DNA of 6,796 nucleotides from the NCBI GenBank assembly GCA_903921455.1, contig CAIXPZ010000296.1:1-6796 (forward strand). The letters are read 5' to 3'. Below the pieces are notes generated by a model. That model saw nothing but the letters and a program-made list of their open reading frames with translations, was not told where the DNA came from and made no database searches. A program made the position numbers and the translations under genes. How positions within the stretch are numbered: position 1 is the first letter of the stretch; every line of letters starts with the position of its first letter. Shown here one piece after another: positions 1 through 5,021 of this stretch. This DNA comes from an uncultured Verrucomicrobia subdivision 3 bacterium. GTDB taxonomy: Bacteria; Verrucomicrobiota; Verrucomicrobiae; Limisphaerales; UBA11358.

Positions 1-249
1 ACTGCCGAGAGCTTGGCGCTGGGCCTTCAGTTTCACGATCTCCTCGTCGAGCACGGCGAGGTAGGCCGCGTGGTTCTTCGCGCGCACGGCGGTGTTGATC
101 AGCTTGGTCAGCGCGCCGCGCTCGGGGTTCGGCCCCAGCACTCGCTCGACCAGCTGCAAGACGTCGTCGGAGGGCTGAATGGTCCAGGTGACCCGTTTTT
201 TGGGCGCGGACGCGGCAACTATTTTTTTGGACGATTTCTTAAGCGACAT
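1..249 (-). CDS. Ribbon-helix-helix-like DNA-binding protein, partial (C-terminus beyond window)
   Basis: Reading the minus strand from an ATG at 249-247 gives 83 open codons running off the left edge. After a Lys/Ser/Ala-rich N-terminus (residues 1-18) comes KKRVTWTIQP, a likely beta strand, then two predicted helices around residues 28-38 and 45-58 (the latter contains LTKLINTAVRAK), then a helical, charged tail. Strand-helix-helix is the layout of the Arc/MetJ/CopG ribbon-helix-helix fold. The core matches the protein at 348-530 on the opposite strand at about 17 positions by eye (KR.TWT..P..DV..LV, then RG..T...N.AVR). It is therefore a paralogue transcribed divergently from it. No strong Shine-Dalgarno precedes the start. 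The inferred role is a transcriptional regulator of the shared intergenic region. The fold call rests on pattern only and the full length is unknown. Confidence 0.7.
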   Translation of the reverse strand, partial: MSLKKSSKKIVAASAPKKRVTWTIQPSDDVLQLVERVLGPNPERGALTKLINTAVRAKNHAAYLAVLDEEIVKLKAQRQALGS

Positions 250-347
250 CGGGACAGAATCCAGTTTTGTAAGACAAAAGCAAGACTTGTTTGGCATTTC
301 GGACTTTCCAAGTCTTACAACTGTCCTACTGTGGACACGAAAAGTTT
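250..347. promoter_or_regulatory. Divergent intergenic control region between two RHH-like genes
   Basis: This 98-bp AT-richer gap separates the divergent start codons, so it must carry promoters for both directions. It contains several copies of an AAGAC/GTCTT core: 271-275, 282-286 within the odd palindrome CAAGACTTG (281-289), and 312-316. GACTT-TCC-AAGTC (302-314) is a further inverted repeat. On the + strand TTGGCA (291-296) could be a -35 box, with TACAAC (316-321) as a poor -10 at a non-ideal spacing of 19. I cannot place either promoter with confidence. Operators for the flanking RHH-like proteins are the natural inference. Confidence 0.5.
262..323. repeat. Inverted repeat, candidate operator pair
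   Basis: TTGTAAGAC (267-275) and GTCTTACAA (312-320) form a perfect 9-bp inverted repeat. With a 2-base gap it extends outward to CAGTT(TT)GTAAGAC and GTCTTACAACTG (262-275 and 312-323). The two arms are about 45 bp apart and their midpoint (about 293) falls near the centre of the intergenic region. AAGAC recurs 11 bp to the right of the first arm (282-286), about one helical turn, which suits cooperative binding of RHH dimers. Binding by the flanking proteins is inferred. Confidence 0.55.
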
Positions 348-530
348 ATGACAAAACGCATCACATGGACGGTGGAACCGGACCGGGACGTGAGCAGCCT
401 GGTGGACAAGCGCATCACGCAAATGGCCGGCAAGCACGGGAACAAACGCGGTCTGCGCACGCGGATATTGAACGAGGCGGTGCGCAACCAGCTGTCGTAT
501 CTGGCCGGCAAACGGGAGCCCACGGCATGA
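348..530 (+). CDS. Small ribbon-helix-helix-like DNA-binding protein (60 aa)
   Basis: The 60-residue product begins TKRITWTVEP, a likely beta strand, followed by DVSSLVDKRI (helix) and GLRTRILNEAVRNQL (helix). This strand-helix-helix order and size are typical of Arc/CopG-type ribbon-helix-helix repressors, in which paired strands read the major groove. I chose the ATG at 348 because homology with the divergent protein at 1-249 begins just after it. An in-frame ATG at 291 would put the start inside the control region. No good Shine-Dalgarno is visible. The stop TGA (528-530) overlaps the next start in an ATGA junction, so the two genes are probably translationally coupled. The loop between the helices is about five residues longer than in the divergent paralogue. 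An RHH antitoxin is a possible alternative, but the partner gene does not look like a toxin. Confidence 0.7.
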   Translation: MTKRITWTVEPDRDVSSLVDKRITQMAGKHGNKRGLRTRILNEAVRNQLSYLAGKREPTA

Positions 531-763
531 AGGAAAGCGCGACCATTCCGGAGACTCTGGCGCCGACGGCGCCACTGTGCGCGCCGATGAATCTGGACGC
601 GCTGCTGACGGTGGAGGAGTTCGCCGCGTGGTCGAAGACACCGCTGCGCACGGTGCGGGCGCGACTGCGCACGATGCCGGGCGTGATCCACGAGAGCCGC
701 AAATGTGTGCGCATCCATCCGCGCACTTATCTGGAAACCCGCCTCAAGAAAGCCATCCGATGA
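527..763 (+). CDS. Excisionase/HTH_17-like DNA-binding protein (78 aa)
   Basis: The segment from about residue 26 to 70 reads LLTVEEFAAWSKTPLRTVRA, then a short wing-like stretch (GVIHESRKCVRIHP) and a final helix. This matches the general MerR/excisionase winged-helix pattern: LTVEEhA, a turn, a recognition helix with RTVRARL, then a basic wing ending near RIHPRTYL. Such proteins act as phage excision factors or small regulators and bend DNA. The first 25 residues are low-complexity Ala/Pro/Thr. The ATG overlaps the upstream stop (ATGA at 527-530) and the stop overlaps the next mini-ORF's ATG (760-763). The sequence supports DNA binding. Whether it is an excisionase or a transcriptional regulator cannot be decided, as no integrase or att site is seen in this window. 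Confidence 0.6.
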   Translation: MKESATIPETLAPTAPLCAPMNLDALLTVEEFAAWSKTPLRTVRARLRTMPGVIHESRKCVRIHPRTYLETRLKKAIR

Positions 764-837
764 GGACACCCCCGACAGAAAAGCTGCTGCCGAAGGCGGC
801 GGTCGCAAAGGCGGTGTCACCGAAAGGACGGCCATGA
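760..837 (+). CDS. Possible 25-codon mini-ORF coupled on both sides
   Basis: A 25-codon frame (MRTPPTEKLLPKAAVAKAVS, then PKGRP) begins with an ATG overlapping the HTH gene's stop (ATGA, 760-763). It ends with a TGA overlapping the RuvC-like gene's ATG (ATGA, 834-837). It fills the gap between the two genes exactly. It is Lys/Ala/Pro-rich and basic, with no recognised domain. Its likeliest role is to carry ribosomes across the gap so that the resolvase is translated in step with upstream genes. It could also be chance, since the resolvase has its own Shine-Dalgarno (GAAAGGA, 822-828). Confidence 0.35.
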   Translation: MRTPPTEKLLPKAAVAKAVSPKGRP

Positions 838-1370
838 ACATGGTGATTGCGATTGATCCGGGCAAGGCGGGCGGGCTGGCGGTGTTTGGAGCCGGCAAGC
901 CGTTCGCGTATGCGATGCCGGACACGGCGGGCGATCTGCTCGACCTGCTGCGCGAACTGCACCAGAGCGCGACGATTGAGGCGCGCGAGCCGGTGTGTGT
1001 GCTGGAACTGGTGGGCGGCTTCGTGGGGAAGAAACAACCGGGATCCGCCATGTTCAAGTTTGGGGAGGGCTACGGCTTCATCAAGGGCGTCATCCAGACG
1101 TTGGGGATTCCGCTGGAACTGGTCCGGCCGCAAGACTGGCAGAAGGTTTTTCACCTTGGCACGTCGGCGAGTTGTGGCGGCGGGAAGGTCTGGAAGAACA
1201 AGCTTAAGGCTGAAGCGCAACGGCGGTTTCCCCATTTGAAAGTGACGCTAGCCACGGCCGACGCGCTGCTGCTGGGGACGTATTTTCTCAATTCTTCAAA
1301 ACAAAACACCGTCGCGCCGTGCGGCGGAGAACTGGCGTCATTGCTGGGCGGGGTTACCGCTCGGCGCTGA
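834..1370 (+). CDS. RuvC-like Holliday junction resolvase (phage type)
   Basis: The 178-residue protein has an RNase H-fold RuvC layout. MVIAIDPGKAGGLAVF holds the first catalytic Asp (D8, in IDPG). VCVLELVGGF holds the second acid (E58). A FGEGYGFIKGVI helix and an LVRPQDWQKVF motif (about 97-106) match the conserved G...G and P..W segments of the family. The C-terminal TADALLLGTYFL gives the last acid (D143), the position of the AAD motif. RuvC-type enzymes cut four-way junctions; phage versions resolve recombination or branched replication intermediates before packaging. The ATG at 834 has GAAAGGA five bases upstream. An in-frame ATG at 840 is the alternative and fits the usual MVIAIDPG start slightly better. 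The gene sits with SSB-like and exonuclease genes, consistent with a DNA metabolism module. The family assignment is firm; the exact subfamily is not. Confidence 0.85.
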   Translation: MNMVIAIDPGKAGGLAVFGAGKPFAYAMPDTAGDLLDLLRELHQSATIEAREPVCVLELVGGFVGKKQPGSAMFKFGEGYGFIKGVIQTLGIPLELVRPQDWQKVFHLGTSASCGGGKVWKNKLKAEAQRRFPHLKVTLATADALLLGTYFLNSSKQNTVAPCGGELASLLGGVTARR

Positions 1371-1392
1371 CATCAGACACGGCACCCGAACA

Positions 1393-1779
1393 ATGGCAAA
1401 AAAAATCAAAGCTGAAACCAAGACGTCGCGGCGCTGGCTGCGCGTGACTCTCTCGCAGGATGAACTCTTGGCGGCGGGCAAGCTGCAAGCCGACAAGTCG
1501 CTGGAACTGGGCGTCATCGAAGGCGACCGCAAGCGGATTGCGGACGACTTCAAGGCGAAGACGTCGGCGCTCGAGGCCGAACTGGGATCGTTGGCCGGCA
1601 AGATTTCGACGGGCTATGAGTTCCGTTATGTGGGCTGCACGGAATACCTGGGCGAGCCGGCGGCGGACCAGAAGCGCGTCATCCGGAATGACACGGGCGA
1701 GGTCGTCGGCGTCGAGCCGATGACGGAAGCGGAAATGCAACGGGAATTGATCGCCGGCGAGACGGCGGCGGGAGCGTGA
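1393..1779 (+). CDS. Phage-like coiled-coil protein of unknown function (128 aa)
   Basis: I do not recognise a named family. Residues about 20-72 are charged and helical with heptad-like spacing (QDELLAAGKL, EGDRKRIADD, KTSALEAELGSLAG), suggesting a coiled coil. The second half has strand-like YEFRYVGCTEYL followed by KRVIRNDTGEVVGVEPMTEA, a layout I associate with small phage proteins from early regions, though I cannot name one. The ATG at 1393 is 22 bases after the resolvase stop, and no clear Shine-Dalgarno precedes it. The first codons include a run of eight A residues. It sits between the resolvase and the ssDNA-binding gene, so a part in DNA metabolism is plausible by context only. Confidence 0.6.
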   Translation: MAKKIKAETKTSRRWLRVTLSQDELLAAGKLQADKSLELGVIEGDRKRIADDFKAKTSALEAELGSLAGKISTGYEFRYVGCTEYLGEPAADQKRVIRNDTGEVVGVEPMTEAEMQRELIAGETAAGA

Positions 1780-1782
1780 AGC

Positions 1783-1992
1783 ATGAGCTTCTACGCCAAG
1801 AAAATCGGCGCGCGAAACTGCGAATGCGGGAGACGGGCGACGGTTATCAACAACGGTGATCCGGTCTGCGTCCGTTGTGCCCGGCTGGAGCGCGCCGGTT
1901 TTGTTGGCGGTCCTACCAATCAACTTTCGAAACATCAAAATTTGTCCGCGCAAGCCGTGGGCATTAACCAAACAAAACAAAGGGGGGCGTGA
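1783..1992 (+). CDS. Small zinc-knuckle protein (69 aa)
   Basis: The 69-residue product has a CxC pair (C13, C15 in NCECGRRA) and a CxxC pair (C29, C32 in VCVRCARLE), separated by about 13 residues. This arrangement of four cysteines suggests one zinc-ribbon or treble-clef site. The rest is polar and Gln/Asn-rich with no recognised domain. The start follows the previous stop by three bases, with GGAG (1771-1774) as a possible ribosome site. The 3' end overlaps the G-rich half of a small hairpin at 1982-1999. Function is unknown. Small zinc proteins like this are common among phage early genes and often bind nucleic acid or a host protein, but nothing here proves that. Confidence 0.55.
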   Translation: MSFYAKKIGARNCECGRRATVINNGDPVCVRCARLERAGFVGGPTNQLSKHQNLSAQAVGINQTKQRGA

Positions 1993-1999
1993 GCCTCCC
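1982..1999 (+). promoter_or_regulatory. Leader hairpin candidate, GGGG...GAGCCTCC, upstream of the ssDNA-binding gene
   Basis: GGGGGG (1982-1987) can pair with CCTCCC (1994-1999) with one G-T pair, just after the zinc-knuckle gene's end. The motif GAGCCTCC (1991-1998) ends 23 bases before the ATG at 2022. A matching element sits at the same distance before the exonuclease gene (2677-2695). It could modulate translation of the downstream gene. This is inference from two copies. Confidence 0.3.
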
Positions 2000-2021
2000 G
2001 CCAAAGAGAAAGAAAAATGCA

Positions 2022-2657
2022 ATGAGTCTGACACTAACAAACAGCGGCGGCGGCGATTTCCAGCCGGCTCCCGAAGGCATTCATCCGTCGGTCTGTATCG
2101 ACGTGATGGACCTGGGCATGATGGAAACCTCGTTTCAAGGGGTGAAGAAACTGCAACCCAAAATCAAAATCGTGTTCGAGTTGGAGGCGCTCACGGAAAA
2201 GGGTGTTCCCTTTACTGTTTCGCGCTCGGTCACGGCGAGCCTGAACCCGAAGGCCACGCTGGCGATCATGCTCGGCAAGTGGCGGGGCCGTCCGATTGGC
2301 GAGAATGAATCCGTCGATCTGGAGAAACTGAAAGGCGCTTGCTGCACGCTGGTGATCAGTCACACGAAGTCTCCCGACGGGCAAAAAACCTACGCGAACA
2401 TCGACGCCATCAGCAAGCCGACGAAGAAGCTCGTCCCGTCCGGGACTTACGATCCGGCGGCGGCGCGCAAGCGTTTCGCCGAATGGAAAGCGAAGCAAGG
2501 CCTGCCGGCTGTTGGTGCACCTGCCACGGGTTGCCCTCCGGCTCCGGCGGACGATGGCGAGGGGACCGATCTCGGTCCGCAAACGGAAGTTGTGCCGGCT
2601 CCTGCGAATGCGGGTCCGACTGAGCAGGAAATCGCCAGCGTGGACGTCCCGTTCTAA
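2022..2657 (+). CDS. Putative phage ssDNA-binding protein with SSB-like C-terminal tip
   Basis: The N-terminal 135 residues look like an all-beta phage protein: SVCIDVMDLGMMET, then KIKIVFELE, then FTVSRSVTASL, a LGKWRGRPI segment (about 85-92), LKGACCTLVISHTK and YANIDAISKP. This order resembles phage OB-fold single-stranded-DNA-binding proteins. The C-terminal 70 residues are disordered, Pro/Ala/acidic-rich, and end in VDVPF, close to the D-x-PF tip by which bacterial SSBs recruit partner enzymes. I prefer the ATG at 2022 because a purine-rich AAAGAGAAAG lies just upstream and the conserved part starts soon after. A GTG at 1989 would add 11 basic residues. It lies just upstream of the DnaQ-like exonuclease. 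The ssDNA-binding role is inferred from layout and the tip, without a database match. Confidence 0.6.
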   Translation: MSLTLTNSGGGDFQPAPEGIHPSVCIDVMDLGMMETSFQGVKKLQPKIKIVFELEALTEKGVPFTVSRSVTASLNPKATLAIMLGKWRGRPIGENESVDLEKLKGACCTLVISHTKSPDGQKTYANIDAISKPTKKLVPSGTYDPAAARKRFAEWKAKQGLPAVGAPATGCPPAPADDGEGTDLGPQTEVVPAPANAGPTEQEIASVDVPF

Positions 2658-2676
2658 AAATCCAACTGGCCGGCAT

Positions 2677-2695
2677 GGGGAGTTAGAGCCTCCTC
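2677..2695 (+). promoter_or_regulatory. Leader hairpin candidate, GGGGAG...GAGCCTCC, upstream of the exonuclease gene
   Basis: GGGGAG (2677-2682) can pair with CTCCTC (2690-2695) with one non-Watson-Crick pair. The motif GAGCCTCC (2686-2693) is identical to that at 1991-1998. It ends 22 bases before the exonuclease ATG, compared with 23 for the upstream copy. The 58-bp gap here otherwise holds no gene. A shared post-transcriptional element is possible. Confidence 0.3.
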
Positions 2696-2715
2696 ACGTC
2701 GGCTGCTACGAAAAT

Positions 2716-3426
2716 ATGAAACGCATTTATTTCGACATCGAGACCGGGCCGCTGCCCGAAAAAGAATTGCTCGCCATGCTGCCGCCGTTTGATCCGGCGG
2801 AAGTGAAAACGGGTAACCTCAAGGATCCCGCCAAAGTGGCGGAGAAGATTGCCGAGGCGCGGGAGAATCATCAGCGGGACTTCATCGAGCGCGCAGCGCT
2901 GGACCCGCTGACGGGGCGCGTGCTGGCGATCGGCGTCCTGCGGGTGACGCCGGCTTACGACGATCACGCGGGGGAACTGAACCGCGAACCGGCGGACCTG
3001 GCCGGCGAGTTTTCCGTCATTGCGCACGATGACGAAAAGACGCTGCTGTGCTACTTCTGGGCAATGGTGCGCGGGGATCATGGGCGGCTGAATCCGTTGA
3101 TCGGGTTCAACTCGAACTTGTTCGATCTGCCGTTTCTCATCCGGCGTTCGTGGAAACACGGGGTCTCAATCCCGGGCGGCATCCGGCGCGGCCGGTATTG
3201 GGGCGACCAGGTTATCGACATTCGGGACTGTTGGCAGTTGGGTGATCGGATGGCGAAGGGCTCGCTGGCGAGCATCGCGAAACACTTCGGCCTCGGCGAC
3301 AAGGCGGGGAGCGGGAAAGACTTCGCGGCGCTGTGGAAATCGAATCCGGACGCGGCTATCGCGTATCTTCGGCAGGATTTGAACCTCACCAAAGCGATTG
3401 CCGACAAGCTCGGCGTGGTCGCGTGA
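2716..3426 (+). CDS. DnaQ-fold 3'-5' exonuclease, DEDDy type
   Basis: The 236-residue protein carries the DEDD exonuclease motifs. Exo I is YFDIETGPL (D7, E9). Exo II is IGFNSNLFDLPFLIRR (D137). Exo III is YLRQDLNLT (Y217, D221), giving the DEDDy variant. A GRVLAIGVL strand (about 67-75) fits beta-2 of the fold. Such enzymes remove nucleotides from 3' ends using two metal ions, as proofreading or recombination nucleases. About 50 helical, charged residues lie between Exo I and beta-2, a long insertion compared with compact DnaQ proteins, similar to predicted PolB-like exonucleases. The ATG at 2716 starts directly at the first strand. No strong Shine-Dalgarno precedes it. No polymerase gene is seen in the window, so it would act in trans or with the ssDNA-binding protein encoded just upstream. 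Confidence 0.85.
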   Translation: MKRIYFDIETGPLPEKELLAMLPPFDPAEVKTGNLKDPAKVAEKIAEARENHQRDFIERAALDPLTGRVLAIGVLRVTPAYDDHAGELNREPADLAGEFSVIAHDDEKTLLCYFWAMVRGDHGRLNPLIGFNSNLFDLPFLIRRSWKHGVSIPGGIRRGRYWGDQVIDIRDCWQLGDRMAKGSLASIAKHFGLGDKAGSGKDFAALWKSNPDAAIAYLRQDLNLTKAIADKLGVVA

Positions 3427-3457
3427 AGTCCGTGCCGGACGGGCCAACAAAAAACAT

Positions 3458-3601
3458 ATGATGCGCAAAATTGATCGGCTCTGGTTTCGGCTGCTCGTTT
3501 GGTTGCACGGCTGGACGCTGCGGGGGCTGCATCGGCACGTCCAGCGGGAGAAATGTCGCAACTTTCGCGCTCTCTTGCGGGCGAGTTGGAAAGCGTTATG
3601 A
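3458..3601 (+). CDS. Small Arg/Trp-rich basic protein (47 aa), unknown
   Basis: The 47-residue frame is rich in Arg, Trp, Leu and His (MMRKIDRLWF at the start, then RLLVWLHGWTLRGLHRHV). Its helices would be strongly amphipathic and cationic. It starts at ATG 3458 (or the adjacent ATG at 3461), 31 bases after the exonuclease stop. It ends in an ATGA overlap with the next gene (3598-3601). No Shine-Dalgarno is evident, but an A-rich stretch precedes the start. The composition fits a small membrane-active or nucleic-acid-binding phage protein. It could also be a coupling ORF with little function of its own. Confidence 0.45.
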   Translation: MMRKIDRLWFRLLVWLHGWTLRGLHRHVQREKCRNFRALLRASWKAL

Positions 3602-3861
3602 GCGGCGATATCAAACTGGACCCGCAAACCGGCGCCGAACCTCGGCCTGGCAGGCTGCCGGTGCAAGTGGTCGAACACTTGCATCGGTTGGTCGGCGGCG
3701 ATCCGGTCACGGAGCGGCAAGTCGAGGGCTTCATCAAGGCGCATTTCAAGGTTCCCGATCTTATGCGCCTGCCGGCGGACGTCGCGCGGGAGATCATTCT
3801 CCGCCCTGGGGATTTCCTGACCAAAGTCCGCGAATTTTCCGAGCCGACACTAAAGCTCTAA
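3598..3861 (+). CDS. Hypothetical phage-like protein (87 aa)
   Basis: I do not recognise this family. From ATG 3598 the product has a polar, Pro-rich first 20 residues, then helices LPVQVVEHLHRLV, TERQVEGFIKAHFKVPDLM and LPADVAREII. The fragment FIKAHFKVPDLMRLPADVAREI faintly recalls the small helical C-terminal domain of phage Rha/ORF6C-type proteins, but this is only a resemblance. I chose 3598 because it overlaps the upstream stop (ATGA) and has GGAAAG (3589-3594) before it. A longer start at 3553 (102 aa) has GGGAG only two bases upstream and would overlap the preceding gene. Confidence 0.5.
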   Translation: MSGDIKLDPQTGAEPRPGRLPVQVVEHLHRLVGGDPVTERQVEGFIKAHFKVPDLMRLPADVAREIILRPGDFLTKVREFSEPTLKL

Positions 3862-3875
3862 CGAAAGGAATGACA

Positions 3876-4148
3876 ATGGCACGACACGATAAAAATCCCC
3901 TTTTGGCGACAGACGAAGAAATCGGCCGGCTGATCCGCGAGGTTCGCGGGAAGCACGGCAAGCGGTGGGAGACCGTGAAGGTCAAGGTTCTGCGGCGCAT
4001 CCACCACCACGCGGTGAATATGCGCGTCCAGCCCGGCCATGCCGTTTTGGCGATGATCGAACGAGCGCCATCGGCTTTTGCGGCGGCGACGGTGATTGCG
4101 GCGTATCTGGAGGGCCGGAACGATGCAGTTATTCCCGGCACAAATTGA
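3876..4148 (+). CDS. Hypothetical helical protein (90 aa)
   Basis: This 90-residue protein of unknown family has an acidic-basic helix (TDEEIGRLIREVRGKHGKRW), then KVKVLRRIHHHAVNM with three consecutive histidines, then a more hydrophobic Ala-rich helix (PSAFAAATVIAAYLEG). A clear Shine-Dalgarno (AAGGA, 3865-3869) lies six bases before ATG 3876. The in-frame ATG at 3870 is too close to it, so 3876 is preferred. It is preceded by a 14-bp gap and lies just upstream of the primase-zinc gene. The hydrophobic helix is too short and Ala-rich to call a membrane segment with confidence. Confidence 0.55.
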   Translation: MARHDKNPLLATDEEIGRLIREVRGKHGKRWETVKVKVLRRIHHHAVNMRVQPGHAVLAMIERAPSAFAAATVIAAYLEGRNDAVIPGTN

Positions 4149-4170
4149 AATTGTCCTGGCGAGCCAATGA
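4123..4170 (+). CDS. Possible 15-codon coupling mini-ORF
   Basis: ATG 4123 starts a 15-codon frame (MQLFPAQIEIVLASQ) whose TGA overlaps the next gene's ATG (ATGA, 4167-4170). A strong Shine-Dalgarno, GGAGGG (4109-4114), lies eight bases upstream, while the gene at 4167 has no good one of its own. It begins inside the 3' end of the preceding gene and spans the 18-bp gap. A translational coupler or leader peptide is the simplest reading. Chance remains possible for so short a frame. Confidence 0.35.
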   Translation: MQLFPAQIEIVLASQ

Positions 4171-5021
4171 CTGATCCCCGTCAAATTGCGGCCGGCATCG
4201 TCGGCGCGGTGGAGTGGGAGACGGAAGTCTCCGGGCTCTGCCATTGCCCGGGCGAAAGCCTGCACACGCACAAGACGGGGAAAAAAGACTGTCGGGTGAA
4301 CATCGACGGGGCGCCGACGATCCACTGTTTTCATTCTTCTTGTGCCGGCGAGGTCGCGAAAGCGAACCACAAACTACGGTCTGAACTGGGGCGCTCGGAA
4401 TGGTCGCTGGTGTTGCCCGGGGGTGGCGTTTTGAGGAGCGGGGACGTCCTCAAAACCGGCGGCTCACTGACGGGGACGGCAGGATCCGCCGGCTCGGGAG
4501 CGCCAATGGGCGGCGCTGTATGTCAACCCGAAGGAAAGACATACATCCTCCGGCGGGAGACGATCCGCGAGCAAGCCCTAGCCAACGGCCAGGGCGCGGC
4601 GAATGCGGTCGAACTGGAGACGCTGCGGGCCTGCGCGGAGCGGTTCAAGGCGGATCTGTTTGAAAAGTTCCGTTGGCCGTTCGCGAACATCGTGAGTGAT
4701 TCGCCCCTGCTGGTGGCAGAGCGGGCGGCCGACGAGCAGTTTCGGACCTGGCTCAAGCTTTGGCCGGCTCCGGGGGAGCCGGTTGTCATTCCCTCGCTGC
4801 TCATGCGCGTGCCGGCGGCGCGGGTGGATGGGCTGAATGTGTTGCCGAATGACGAATTGATGATCTGCCAGGCGGCGTCCCTTGGGGCGAATGCGAGCAT
4901 CGCGCCGGGGCTGGTCTTCTCCGGCGCGCGCGATGCCTTGTTGCGGACGGTGGTCACGGCGCATTTGGACCCGTTCGGCGTGCTGTGGACCTGCATTGTG
5001 CGGCGGACTTACTCCAGTTAG
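4167..5021 (+). CDS. Protein with primase-type zinc domain, apparently lacking the catalytic core
   Basis: Residues about 20-75 form a cysteine/histidine-rich module: GLCHCPGESLHTH (C25, C27, H33, H35), DCRVNIDG (C42), then TIHCFHSSCAGEV (C54, H56, C59) and a helix with KLRSELG. This resembles the zinc-binding module at the N-terminus of phage primases and primase-helicases, which reads template DNA. A Gly/Ser-rich linker (about 86-117) follows, and then residues 120-284 match no TOPRIM, AEP or Walker A motif I can see. Phage primase-helicases are usually much larger, so at 284 residues this one looks shortened or fused. The start overlaps a mini-ORF's stop (ATGA). A 65-bp stretch (4530-4594) resembles part of the lipoprotein-like gene at 5395. 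The next gene begins five bases after the stop. The zinc module is fairly sure; the rest is unassigned. Confidence 0.55.
   Translation: MTDPRQIAAGIVGAVEWETEVSGLCHCPGESLHTHKTGKKDCRVNIDGAPTIHCFHSSCAGEVAKANHKLRSELGRSEWSLVLPGGGVLRSGDVLKTGGSLTGTAGSAGSGAPMGGAVCQPEGKTYILRRETIREQALANGQGAANAVELETLRACAERFKADLFEKFRWPFANIVSDSPLLVAERAADEQFRTWLKLWPAPGEPVVIPSLLMRVPAARVDGLNVLPNDELMICQAASLGANASIAPGLVFSGARDALLRTVVTAHLDPFGVLWTCIVRRTYSS
4576..4594 (+). repeat. 19-bp exact repeat, copy 1 (encodes LANGQG)
   Basis: CCCTAGCCAACGGCCAGGG occurs here and again at 5618-5636, read in the same codon phase in two different proteins as LANGQG. Weaker similarity extends leftward to about 4530 (GAAGG, AAGACnTACA, CCGGCGGG and GAGC blocks, with small gaps). 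An exact 19-mer twice in under 7 kb is unlikely by chance. Confidence 0.75.

Noticed and set aside
348..763. RHH gene plus overlapping small gene as a toxin-antitoxin pair
   Set aside because: The second protein looks like an excisionase/HTH protein, with none of the RelE, MazF, PIN or HipA patterns; the divergent paralogue fits a regulator better.
326..1057. Long open frame on the minus strand (about 240 codons)
   Set aside because: It lies opposite the RHH, HTH and RuvC-like genes, is Arg/Ser/Pro-rich without domain pattern, and follows from GC-rich codon bias on the + strand.
1398..1405. Run of eight A residues at the start of the coiled-coil gene, as a slippage site
   Set aside because: It is simply Lys-Lys coding just after the ATG, and no alternative frame continues into a plausible product.
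1354..2040. Minus-strand open frame opposite the coiled-coil and zinc-knuckle genes
   Set aside because: Arg/Leu-rich composition without motifs; the + strand genes have clear starts, tight spacing and cysteine motifs.
3428..3440. GTCCG-TGC-CGGAC hairpin after the exonuclease stop, as a terminator
   Set aside because: Short 5-bp stem followed by an A-rich, not T-rich, stretch, so it cannot be an intrinsic terminator on the + strand; downstream genes seem to belong to the same unit.
3078..3824. Minus-strand open frame of about 248 codons
   Set aside because: It overlaps the convincing DEDDy exonuclease, including Exo II and Exo III, and shows no family features.
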